This document shows, in pieces, positions 56,063 to 63,778 of a stretch of DNA of 64,000 nucleotides. The notes below the pieces were generated by a model, which did not search any database, was not told the DNA's origin, and saw nothing but the letters and a program-made list of their open reading frames with translations. This DNA is from Fortiea sp. LEGE XX443 (lineage in GTDB: Bacteria; Cyanobacteriota; Cyanobacteriia; Cyanobacteriales; Nostocaceae), in the NCBI RefSeq assembly GCF_015206815.1, contig NZ_JADEXZ010000008.1, forward strand, positions 49,853-113,852, written 5' to 3'. Position numbers and translations under genes: made by a program. Position 1 is the first letter of the stretch. Every line of letters begins with the position of its first letter.

Positions 56063-57319
56063 ATGCCTGCAACTCCAAAATCCCCAGCATTAGGAACAAA
56101 TAACAACCTGTTTTATCAATCTTTGAACAAATCAAATGAATTGGTAAACAACCTGAACACTCAGCAGGGTTTTGGTAATTCTTTTCTAGGACGTAGTAGT
56201 TCATCTCAACCATTAGAAACTAATTCCTTATCAACACAGCAAGTTTCAGCACCAACAGTAAGTGCTAATCCCAATCCCAATCCATACTTAAGAAGTGCAG
56301 CAATTGCTCCCGATTTCAACGGTGATGGCAAGGTAGATAAACTGTGGGTTAATGCTCAAACCGGTGAGATTGTCATTCGCCTCATGGATGGCGCACAAGT
56401 TCTCTCACAAGGTTCTATGGGTACATTTGACATCAATTCTTGGACTTACAGAATTGCCGATTTTAATAATGATGGCAAAACTGACTTTTTGTTGCGGAAT
56501 AGTAAGACAGGGGAGAATAGAATTGCTCTCATGGATGGTACAAGGGTTGCTAGTACAGCAGCTTTAGAAAAAGTTGATGCTAACTGGAATCCTTTAATTG
56601 GTGATTTCAATGGCGATCGCAGAACTGATATCTTCTGGAATAATGCCGCAACTGGTCAAAATGCCATCTGGTTGATGGATGGTACAAGAGTTACAAGTGC
56701 GAATGTTCTAGAAACCACAGCAGTAGGCTTGACACCGACTATTGTTGATTTTGACGGCAATGGTAAGAGTGATATCTTCTGGCGCAATCCTACAACTGGT
56801 GCCAATAATGCTTGGTTTATGGATGGCACAAGAGCTAGTAAATTTACTCTACAATCTCAAGCTGCATCTTGGACTCCTATCCTTGGTGATTTCAACGGCG
56901 ACTTAAGAACTGATATTCTCTGGAGAAATACTTCCACAGGTCAAAACAAAATTTGGACTATGAACGGTATCGTAGTCACTGAAGGCGCTGCTAAGACACT
57001 TGATTCATCTTGGCAAGCTAACATTGGTGATTTTGACGGTGATGGCAGAACAGATATCTTCTGGCACAATCAGAGGACTGGTGAGAATACAGCTTGGTTG
57101 ATGAATGGCACAGCAGTTAAATCTGAAGCATTTCTCCCCAGTAATAGCGCATCCTTGACACCATCCTTTGGTGATTTCAATGGCGATGGCAAAACTGATG
57201 TGTACTGGCGCGATCAAGCAGCAGGCGCAGACAAAATTTGGACATTGAATGGTACACAAGCAACAGAGACTGCTGTAGCTAGTAAAGACAGACTTGGTGC
57301 TGCTTGGTATACAGGCTAA
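56063..57319 (+). CDS. FG-GAP/VCBS repeat protein
   Basis: 418 aa. A low-complexity Asn/Ser-rich start (about 1-75) without a clear signal peptide is followed by about seven 45-residue blades of the type DFNGDGKTDIFWRN, TTGxNxIWLMDGT. Each has a DxDxxG-like calcium loop, consistent with a beta-propeller. Such proteins are usually cell-surface or extracellular in filamentous cyanobacteria. No enzyme domain or known secretion signal is visible. A strong terminator follows at 57515. Confidence 0.85.
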   Translation: MPATPKSPALGTNNNLFYQSLNKSNELVNNLNTQQGFGNSFLGRSSSSQPLETNSLSTQQVSAPTVSANPNPNPYLRSAAIAPDFNGDGKVDKLWVNAQTGEIVIRLMDGAQVLSQGSMGTFDINSWTYRIADFNNDGKTDFLLRNSKTGENRIALMDGTRVASTAALEKVDANWNPLIGDFNGDRRTDIFWNNAATGQNAIWLMDGTRVTSANVLETTAVGLTPTIVDFDGNGKSDIFWRNPTTGANNAWFMDGTRASKFTLQSQAASWTPILGDFNGDLRTDILWRNTSTGQNKIWTMNGIVVTEGAAKTLDSSWQANIGDFDGDGRTDIFWHNQRTGENTAWLMNGTAVKSEAFLPSNSASLTPSFGDFNGDGKTDVYWRDQAAGADKIWTLNGTQATETAVASKDRLGAAWYTG

Positions 57320-57514
57320 AACTTGGTTGTATAGGCCGCTTTTTGAAGGTAGAAGGCAATAGTTATTTACACCATTTCATCAAACCTTCTTTCATGGCAG
57401 TATGCTCACAATACCTAAATCATACTGCTTATTTAAGGGTAGACGCGTACTCCTACGCGTAACTTGTCAAAGACATCGTTGTTATGAATGAGTGAATTAC
57501 TTAAATAAGTCCCC

Positions 57515-57552
57515 AAACAGGCAAATTGCTTTCTTAATTTGCCTGTTTTTTT
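57515..57552 (+). terminator. Strong terminator after the FG-GAP gene
   Basis: A perfect 13-bp stem AAACAGGCAAATT with its complement and an 8-base loop, followed by a T-tract. It lies about 195 bp after the stop. Confidence 0.85.
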
Positions 57553-57589
57553 GCAAAACACACCAAAATAACTACGCGATCTACTGAAA

Positions 57590-57765
57590 TGAGAAAGCAT
57601 TTAAGCTAAATGAGAAAGTAATCAGGCTGTTTAAAAAGACATTTAAGCTAAATGAGAAAGCAATCAGGCTGTTTAAGAAAGCATTTAAGCTAAATGAGAA
57701 AGCAATCAGGCTGTTTAAAAAGACATTTAAACTAAACGAGAAAGCATTTAGGCTTTTTGCTTACT
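57590..57765. repeat. 42-bp tandem repeat, four units
   Basis: CATTTAAGCTAAATGAGAAA starts at 57598, 57640, 57682 and (variant) 57724, exactly 42 bp apart. The units are contiguous, without spacers. Each contains two loosely related 21-mers. One plus frame is open across all units (14-residue period FKLNEKAIRLFKK) but has no start codon and is closed by TGA just upstream. Confidence 0.9.
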
Positions 57766-57876
57766 CAATTTGACTTTATTTATTTTGTCGATGAAGTAAT
57801 TAGTTATGGCGATCGCCATTGCAAACTGCGAACTGCAAATTTTTCTTTAATCTAAATTTTTGGGTGAAAATACAAA

Positions 57877-57902
57877 AACCCGGTTTTTTGAAAAACCGGG
57901 TT
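57877..57902. terminator. AACCCGG hairpin
   Basis: AACCCGGTTTTT with AAAAACCGGGTT around a 2-base loop. It lies just after the stop of the convergent 57925 gene and is a common Nostoc palindrome that may terminate transcription on the minus strand. Confidence 0.6.
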
Positions 57903-57924
57903 GCTGAGTCTTAGTAAATATACT

Positions 57925-58296
57925 TTACAGCCAATCTCGATAAGCCGCAATTTCATTCACACTAATTTCTAACGGCGCACCTTTACCAAAAGGGGGATAA
58001 ACTCTAATTCTGGCGTTGTTTGTAAATCTCTCCAGTCTATTACCCAACTGGGCAATATTGCTGACTATATGCCAGTAAGATACGATGTCAGGGCAATCAA
58101 TTACTAACATCACTTTAGTGTTTTTCTGGGTGAGATACCACTGACAATTAGTGAGTAGTACTTGGGTAATGCGATCGCAACTTTGATAAAAGCATCTCCC
58201 AATCGATTGCTCTAGCTCTAAGTGCAGCATTCCATCCTCTCTTGTTACCTCGGTTGGAGGTAAATCATCGGGTGGAAGCTGGTTTAATTTAGACAT
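57925..58296 (-). CDS. Unknown 123-aa protein in a luciferase-like operon
   Basis: Not recognised. ATG at 58296 (MSKLNQLPPDDLPPTEV) overlaps the end of the monooxygenase gene by 8 bp, indicating coupling; a longer frame to 58353 would run far into that gene. The rest is mixed alpha/beta: MLHLELEQSIGRCFYQSCDR, then KVMLVIDCPDIVSYWHIVSN and FGKGAPLEISVNE. It has three cysteines and no signal peptide or membrane segment. Confidence 0.6.
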   Translation of the reverse strand: MSKLNQLPPDDLPPTEVTREDGMLHLELEQSIGRCFYQSCDRITQVLLTNCQWYLTQKNTKVMLVIDCPDIVSYWHIVSNIAQLGNRLERFTNNARIRVYPPFGKGAPLEISVNEIAAYRDWL

Positions 58297-59293
58297 GATT
58301 GCGTACCTCTTGGTTGTAGCGCTGCAAACTTTCGATGTTTTTTTGCAAGTCAAACGATGTCGGTTTGAGCGCTAATGTCCCTAGATTCAACTCGTCTTGA
58401 AATTTTTTGATTTTGTCTCGACAAGTGATAGAATCACCAACGATTGAATTTTCAATCAAATAGTCTTCGTCAAAACAAATGTTTGTTCGATCAAATGCTT
58501 TATGACCATTGTGGGAACCATTCTGCATTACTAGCGCCGAATTTGCTGTCATTTTTTGGCTAAATTGGCGGATAAAAGGCATTGCTTCATTGACAGCTGC
58601 TTCGTTGGTTTGTCCAACAAAAAAGAACCGCGCTAACACAAAATTGTCTGCACCACTGGGATTAATATCTCGATATTGGCTGACTGTCTTTTTCAATCTT
58701 TCTAGCGCGAAGGGTGGCCCTCCCATCAAGCTGAAGGAATTTTTAGCCGCAAATTCTATGCTTGTGTCATCACCGCTGGCTATGTACACCGGAATCTGCT
58801 GTTGCAAAGGTTTGGGGTGAACAGTCAGGCGATCGCATTGATAATGTTGTCCGTCAAATGAAACATCATTTTCATATAACAGCTTTTGAATCAATGCGAT
58901 CGCTTCTAGCATTTTGGCACGAGATTCTGCCATTGATATGGCAAAATGCTTATTTTGCTGGGGGAAAGGCCCGCCTTTGGCAACTCCAAATAATAATCTG
59001 CCATTGCACAAATTATCCAAGGTAGCGATATCCTCTGCTACCCGAATCGGGTTGTGGAATGGTAGTAAAACCGCAGCTGTACCTAATCGAATTTTTGAGG
59101 TAACACCTGCTAAATGTGCCATCAATACCAGCATAGAAGAACTGAGATTGACTTCACTAAAATGATGCTCACTCAACCAAGCTTCTTCAAAGTTTAAGCT
59201 TTCCGCCTGTCTCACCAGGGCGACTTGCTCAAAAATGGCACGGCGGGCATTTTGGTGATGATTTTCGTAATTGCAGAAAAGTCCGGTTTTCAT
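58289..59293 (-). CDS. Luciferase-like (LLM) flavin-dependent monooxygenase
   Basis: A 334-aa TIM-barrel oxidoreductase using reduced FMN or F420. Typical sequences are ESLNFEEAWLSEHHFSEV, VTSKIRLGTAAVLLPFHNPI, RVAEDIATLDNLCNGRLLFG, and VYIASGDDTSIEFAAKNSF. The substrate is unknown; relatives act on alkanals, alkanesulfonates or nitriloacetate. It is the middle gene of a three-gene minus-strand unit with unrecognised small proteins on either side (12-bp gap before it, 8-bp overlap after it), so the small proteins may be partner subunits. Confidence 0.87.
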   Translation of the reverse strand: MKTGLFCNYENHHQNARRAIFEQVALVRQAESLNFEEAWLSEHHFSEVNLSSSMLVLMAHLAGVTSKIRLGTAAVLLPFHNPIRVAEDIATLDNLCNGRLLFGVAKGGPFPQQNKHFAISMAESRAKMLEAIALIQKLLYENDVSFDGQHYQCDRLTVHPKPLQQQIPVYIASGDDTSIEFAAKNSFSLMGGPPFALERLKKTVSQYRDINPSGADNFVLARFFFVGQTNEAAVNEAMPFIRQFSQKMTANSALVMQNGSHNGHKAFDRTNICFDEDYLIENSIVGDSITCRDKIKKFQDELNLGTLALKPTSFDLQKNIESLQRYNQEVRNHV

Positions 59294-59305
59294 TGTTTAT
59301 TATTC

Positions 59306-59671
59306 TTAGGTTGCCACCATTTGCAACTCCAACCACAAGCGTGGATCTGTATCTTTGAGCTTCGATTTGGGATCGCGGATTAAGCGTTTAGCGTTCATAC
59401 AAACTACTTGGACTAATCCCATGTTCTCTGCTATATCTCTGAGTATTTTTTGGTGATCTTTGACATAGGGCAGCATTTCCTCAGAGCAATAAATCCCTAT
59501 GTATTGTAAACGTCTAGCTGGTCTTCCCCAAAAACAGGTGATGACTTTCACATGACACCCGTCTAGTAGTTCACCAACTTTAGGATAATACTCGCTGACA
59601 ATTCTAATGAATTCTTTAGCGATGATATCTTCAGTAATCATTTTAACTGATATTTCTGTAGCGTTCATCAC
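59306..59671 (-). CDS. Unknown 121-aa protein, first gene of the LLM operon
   Basis: Not recognised. Predicted alpha/beta with a likely helical N-terminus (TEDIIAKEFIRIVSEYYPKV) and a basic centre (VITCFWGRPARRLQYIGIYC). The second methionine is possible as a start. It lies 12 bp before the monooxygenase, so it is in the same transcript. It has three cysteines and no export signal. Confidence 0.6.
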   Translation of the reverse strand: MMNATEISVKMITEDIIAKEFIRIVSEYYPKVGELLDGCHVKVITCFWGRPARRLQYIGIYCSEEMLPYVKDHQKILRDIAENMGLVQVVCMNAKRLIRDPKSKLKDTDPRLWLELQMVAT

Positions 59672-59876
59672 GCTATTTAATATAACATAAATTTGTCAAA
59701 TAAGCATGATAAAAAATGTGATTTATATAGCAATTTAAGCTTTAAAAATATATAAAAAATGAGGTGTAGTTTTATTTGCCTACACCTCAATGTATTAGAT
59801 TAATAATCACCCGTAAAACAATTTTGTATTTTAGATAACTACACAGATAAATCTGGAGGCTTAAATTAGGATAATT

Positions 59877-60188
59877 TCATCGAGATTTGCGCTCTGCCAC
59901 TAACACTTCAGCCAGCATTTCAGGTAAATCAGAAACATCAGAAAATCCTTCTTTACCACTAATAGGAGAAGCGAATGTATAGTTTGGGTCGCATTCTCCT
60001 GTATCATAAACTTGAATAAACCATCTATCAGGAAAGCCTTCTATACCCAACTCTACTATGTACCAACTCTCGCCAATTAAACGAGATTTCATAATAGTAA
60101 ACCACTCTCTATATTCTTCACGGATATTCCAGTCTGCTAAAAGAAATTCTAATGCTATGTGTCCAGCATCAGTTGCCGTAAGTAGCAT
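59877..60188 (-). CDS. Unknown 103-aa acidic protein, immunity-protein-like composition
   Basis: Not recognised. It reads AGHIALEFLLADWNIREEYR, then ESWYIVELGIEGFPDRWFIQ and VYDTGECDPNYTF. A small acidic alpha-beta protein with repeated Trp/Tyr is reminiscent of NTF2-like or Imm-type folds, but this is only a resemblance. It starts 2 bp after the 60191-60472 gene's stop, so the two are coupled. Confidence 0.55.
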   Translation of the reverse strand: MLLTATDAGHIALEFLLADWNIREEYREWFTIMKSRLIGESWYIVELGIEGFPDRWFIQVYDTGECDPNYTFASPISGKEGFSDVSDLPEMLAEVLVAERKSR

Positions 60189-60190
60189 GA

Positions 60191-60472
60191 CTACTCCTTA
60201 TTTATAACTTCAGATTTTGCCGCTTCTGAATTTGTAAAATCAGGATATAACCCTAATTGTTTTGCTAACTCTCGTGCTACATGAAACAAAAAGTGAGCGC
60301 CATCTTGATTACCTTCGTGAGCAAATATTGTGGCAACTTTGACCATTGCTTCTACGAAGTTAGCATCAATTAATTCTGAATGTGCTTCTAAAATTTCTGG
60401 CTCTTGGCCATTAGGACATTGGAGCAATTTATCGATTAAATCAAAATATTGGGCTTGCCGTTCTTCAGTCAT
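60191..60472 (-). CDS. Stand-alone CHAT-N-like helical protein
   Basis: A 93-aa helical protein resembling the conserved N-terminal helical unit that precedes TPR/CHAT-protease domains in cyanobacteria. It reads QYFDLIDKLLQCPNGQEPEI, LEAHSELIDANFVEAMVKVA, then HFLFHVARELAKQLGL. No CHAT or TPR follows. It lies 30 bp after the membrane-protein gene and 2 bp before the 103-aa gene, so it may be a free adaptor or a detached domain. Confidence 0.65.
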   Translation of the reverse strand: MTEERQAQYFDLIDKLLQCPNGQEPEILEAHSELIDANFVEAMVKVATIFAHEGNQDGAHFLFHVARELAKQLGLYPDFTNSEAAKSEVINKE

Positions 60473-60502
60473 AGTATTTTGTAATGTTGAAGCGTGAATT
60501 GA

Positions 60503-60907
60503 TTACTGCTCGATACTTTGCTGCCAAAGCTTTTCTAGCATTTCTACTTGTTCTTGAAATACAGCAGCACGATGAACTAAATACCTGTCGTATACAAGAA
60601 TTCCTAACCCGATACCAACTGGGGTTAGCAAGATAAACCATTGCAGGATAATGGCAAGTTTATATGCAAAATCAGTCATTAGCGCTTTGTTCACGACTGG
60701 GCGATCGCAATTATTAGCACCAGCCGTCACCGAGGGATATAAGGCTTGATTTGCTTTGCTAATCTTATTAAGTTCACAGTTTAAATTCTGTGTCTTAACT
60801 AACTCTATATGTTTTTGCCAAACTACTTTCAGGACTACTATCCCTGGGGAAATCACTATTAGTGTTACTAGACAAACTGTGAGAACATTTAGAAGTTTGA
60901 CTTTCAT
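60503..60907 (-). CDS. Two-TM membrane protein, first gene of a three-gene cassette
   Basis: An unrecognised 134-aa protein with membrane segments at about 5-28 (LNVLTVCLVTLIVISPGIVV) and about 82-105 (LAIILQWFILLTPVGIGLGI). An extracellular loop containing two Cys lies between them, and a C-terminal helix follows (AAVFQEQVEMLEKLWQQS). AGGAGAGCAAA just before the ATG is a strong ribosome site. Probably co-transcribed with the two genes downstream. Confidence 0.6.
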   Translation of the reverse strand: MKVKLLNVLTVCLVTLIVISPGIVVLKVVWQKHIELVKTQNLNCELNKISKANQALYPSVTAGANNCDRPVVNKALMTDFAYKLAIILQWFILLTPVGIGLGILVYDRYLVHRAAVFQEQVEMLEKLWQQSIEQ

Positions 60908-61378
60908 TTTTGCTCTCCTTTGCTAGGTAGAATACACCTAGAAGGTGAATGTATTTACTAGTTATCTTTTCTAATTATCAACAGTTTTGATGTTAAACAG
61001 AATCTGCAAAAGGTAATTTGGTTATGAGCTATTGTCAGTTAAAATACATTAACTACTGGCTGATAAACAATTACTTAATTTTCCACAAATTCTATATTTA
61101 TACCTGCGGAACTAACGCACTCTCACCTCAAAAAGTCGTTTTATGTCTTTGGCGACAATGTGAGGGTTAAGAAGTCCCCCCTAGTTCGCTGGCAAAGCCT
61201 TAGAATTTCGGGGGGTAGAGGGGAATCTCTGCGTAAATCCTATATTGTTTATATCAGCCGACTTCTCAACAGCTATCTAGTTGGTGCGGGTTAAGTTTAT
61301 TAAATTTATTAAAGTTGTACTCAAAAGCTAAATCAATTGCTGCAAAAGCTATCCAAAAATTACTTGGGGTATGGGGAC

Positions 61379-61429
61379 TAGTATTTTTGGGTAAAGGTAC
61401 TAGTATTGCTCAGGTGGGGGTTTAGTATT
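61379..61429. repeat. Three TAGTATT iterons at exact 22-bp spacing
   Basis: TAGTATT begins at 61379, 61401 and 61423. Each is preceded within a few bases by a G-rich block (GGGGAC, AGGTAC, GGGGGT). The spacing is two helical turns, so a protein could bind all three on one face. Confidence 0.5.
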
Positions 61430-61939
61430 TTTGCACTCAGTCTCAAAGCTATACAAGCTCTAGTTAAAAACGTTTTTTATTGATGATTTTTCTTATAAAA
61501 AAATGTACTCAAAGCCAATAATTATTTATTGAAGTAACTGAAAATAGGCAGAAAGTCAACTAAAAAATGACAGAATATGGCTGCTGTATTTAATTTACAT
61601 TTTAGACCTTTATATAAGGAAAACCAGATATTTTATTAAACTGTAAAATAGAATGTTGATTTAGATGTTGGTGTAAGAGAAAATATGAGTTAAGTTTTTA
61701 TAATGCTGTTCTCTTAGACCACAATTAGGATGATTAAGTTTCAACAAAAAAGCAAAAATTTAGTTATTAACAATACTTAAATTACGTTATTTTCAATCAA
61801 TGGTAGTAGTTAATACGAATTTAGGAGTAAATTAAGCAAAATTATTTCCTGGGGCTACATATTTATGCTTTAGTGAATATGACCGACTAACTACGAGTTA
61901 TAAGTACAGAAGGGTGAGTCAGTGCGATCGCTGTGATAA

Positions 61940-62030
61940 GCTAATCGTCATTTAAATTGCACCATTTTTATGGTAATCAAAGCTGCAAACCCTCTCCCTT
62001 GCTCCCTGCCCCCCTGCGGCCTCAATGTGC
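61940..62030. repeat. 91-bp dispersed repeat, copy 2
   Basis: Same orientation as 27411-27501, with 10 mismatches in 91 bases and no gaps. It is followed directly by the mosaic repeat at about 62060. Confidence 0.8.
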
Positions 62031-62059
62031 CCTAGCCTTGGCGATTAGAAATCGCGGCT

Positions 62060-62190
62060 ATACAAACGAAGTCCCTGACGCTCGTTCCTCGCTACCGCTT
62101 CGCTAACGGGTTTGCCAGTCGCTTGCGGTTTGCGTTAGCGTCTCGTAAAAGAGGGAAACCCTTCCGCAGCGCTGGTCTCACCCCCTGCGC
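62060..62190. repeat. Mosaic Nostoc repeat (GCTCGTTCCTCGCTACCGCT family)
   Basis: GC-rich relative to its surroundings, containing CGCTTCGCTAACGGGTTTGC and GTTTGCGTTAGCGTCTCG, related to the repeat at 4281-4377. It may be a decayed palindromic mobile element. Confidence 0.6.
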
Positions 62191-62363
62191 GGACTCATGG
62201 AAAATCAAGGCTTTTAATCCGCGTAGGCGGGTTTGGACTGCATAGCAGTGACTTGCAGTCGCCTGGTGCAAGACAAGAGTTAGGAGATTTTGAGAGAGTA
62301 AATACTAGCAACAATAATACTTTTACCTCTTGCCCATTCAATTTTAGATTTGTCATCAACCAA

Positions 62364-62391
62364 TCCAAAATCCAAAATCCAAAATCTAAAA
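62364..62391. repeat. Heptanucleotide STRR array, unit TCCAAAA
   Basis: Four tandem 7-mers (TCCAAAA three times, then TCTAAAA), about 100 bp ahead of the E2 gene. Confidence 0.75.
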
Positions 62392-62488
62392 TTCTTCTGC
62401 CCCCTGCCATAAAACTCTCCCGCCAAGATACAATTCAATCTGGGAAAAGCTGTTAAAGTCCATAAATTATTGATTTTGAAACCACCAT

Positions 62489-63778
62489 ATGAGCATTCAC
62501 GAAGTATTCATGCCGGCGCTTAGTTCCACCATGACTGAAGGTAAGATAGTTTCCTGGGTAAAATCGCCGGGGGATAAAGTGGAAAAAGGTGAAACAGTGG
62601 TGGTTGTCGAGTCAGATAAGGCAGATATGGATGTAGAAACCTTCTATGAAGGATATCTAGCCCACATCATTGTACAAGCAGGTGAGAGTGCCAACGTAGG
62701 TAGTGCGATCGCTTACGTAGTTGAAACCGAAGCTGAAATCGAAGCTGCGAAATCTCTCGCTAACGCAGGTCAAACTACTGCTAAAACCCCTGCTCCCGAA
62801 AAAGTACCAGCTACAGCCTCCATCGGCGCACCTACTCACAACGGTAACGGCTCGAACCACAAAGAAGGTAGACTCGTCGCATCTCCCCGCGCTCGCAAAT
62901 TAGCAAAAGAATTAAAAGTTGATTTAACTACTCTCAAAGGTAGTGGCCCTTACGGTCGCATTGTGGCTGAAGATGTGGAAGCTGTAATCAACAAGGGTAA
63001 ACCAGCGGCTCCATCAACCCCTGCACCAACCATTACACCAGTTCAGCCACCTGCACCTGTGATAGCAGCACCTACACCAGTCCCCGGCGCCAGCAGTGCA
63101 GTTCCCGGTCAAGTAGTACCTCTGACTACCTTGCAAAATGCTGTAGTGCGGACTATGGTTGCTACTGTATCCGTGCCTGTTTTCCGTGTAGGCTACACGA
63201 TAACCACCGATGGTTTAGACAAACTTTACAAACAAATTAAATCCAAAGGTGTGACTATGACAGCGCTATTGGCGAAAGCCGTAGCAGTGACATTGCAAAA
63301 GCACCCATTACTAAACGCCAGTTACTCAGAGCAAGGCATTGTCTATCACTCTGATATCAATATTTCTGTAGCTGTGGCAATGGATGACGGAGGATTAATT
63401 ACACCAGTATTGCGGAATGCAGACATGGTAGATATTTATTCTCTCTCACGCACTTGGAAATCTTTAGTAGACCGCGCTCGTGCCAAACAACTACAACCTG
63501 AAGAATATAATAGCGGTACTTTTACCCTGTCTAACTTGGGAATGTTTGGTGTAGATACCTTTGATGCCATTTTACCACCTGGACAAGGTTCAATTTTGGC
63601 GATCGGTGCTGCTCGTCTGCAAGTTGTCGGTACACCTGATGGCTTATTTGGAGTACGCCAGCAAATGCAGGTAAATATCACCTGTGACCACCGAATTATT
63701 TACGGCGCTCACGCCGCGGCTTTCTTGCAAGACTTGGCGAAGTTGATTGAGACAAATGCTCAATCTTTAACCCTCTAA
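62489..63778 (+). CDS. pdhC: Dihydrolipoamide acetyltransferase (pyruvate dehydrogenase E2)
   Basis: E2 transfers the acetyl group from the lipoyl arm to coenzyme A and forms the core of pyruvate dehydrogenase. The 429-aa product has one lipoyl domain (about 2-77; lipoyl-Lys in VESDKADMDVETF). A hinge leads to the E1/E3-binding domain (about 130-168, ASPRARKLAKELKVDLTTLK). A Pro/Ala/Thr linker follows, then the catalytic domain (about 205-429) with active-site CDHRIIYGAHAAAFL. A single lipoyl domain is usual in cyanobacteria. The gene stands alone, far from pdhA at the opposite end of the window. Confidence 0.95.
   Translation: MSIHEVFMPALSSTMTEGKIVSWVKSPGDKVEKGETVVVVESDKADMDVETFYEGYLAHIIVQAGESANVGSAIAYVVETEAEIEAAKSLANAGQTTAKTPAPEKVPATASIGAPTHNGNGSNHKEGRLVASPRARKLAKELKVDLTTLKGSGPYGRIVAEDVEAVINKGKPAAPSTPAPTITPVQPPAPVIAAPTPVPGASSAVPGQVVPLTTLQNAVVRTMVATVSVPVFRVGYTITTDGLDKLYKQIKSKGVTMTALLAKAVAVTLQKHPLLNASYSEQGIVYHSDINISVAVAMDDGGLITPVLRNADMVDIYSLSRTWKSLVDRARAKQLQPEEYNSGTFTLSNLGMFGVDTFDAILPPGQGSILAIGAARLQVVGTPDGLFGVRQQMQVNITCDHRIIYGAHAAAFLQDLAKLIETNAQSLTL

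Larger units (their letters stand above)
60908..62488. other. 1.6-kb gene-free, repeat-rich region before the E2 gene
   Basis: No credible ORF. In order: a C6/G6-bounded stretch (about 61170-61216), three TAGTATT copies at 22-bp spacing (61379-61429), a long AT-rich part, a HIP1 octamer near 61925, the 91-bp repeat copy 2, a mosaic Nostoc repeat and a TCCAAAA heptamer array. Promoters for the cassette at 60907 (minus) and the E2 gene (plus) must be at the two ends. Confidence 0.5.

Noticed and set aside
57590..57765. Possible CRISPR array
   Set aside because: 42-bp units are directly abutting and contain no variable spacers; no cas gene is nearby.
62195..62456. Overlapping 67-71 codon frames before the E2 gene
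   Set aside because: They consist of mosaic repeat and TCCAAAA heptamers and have no family resemblance.
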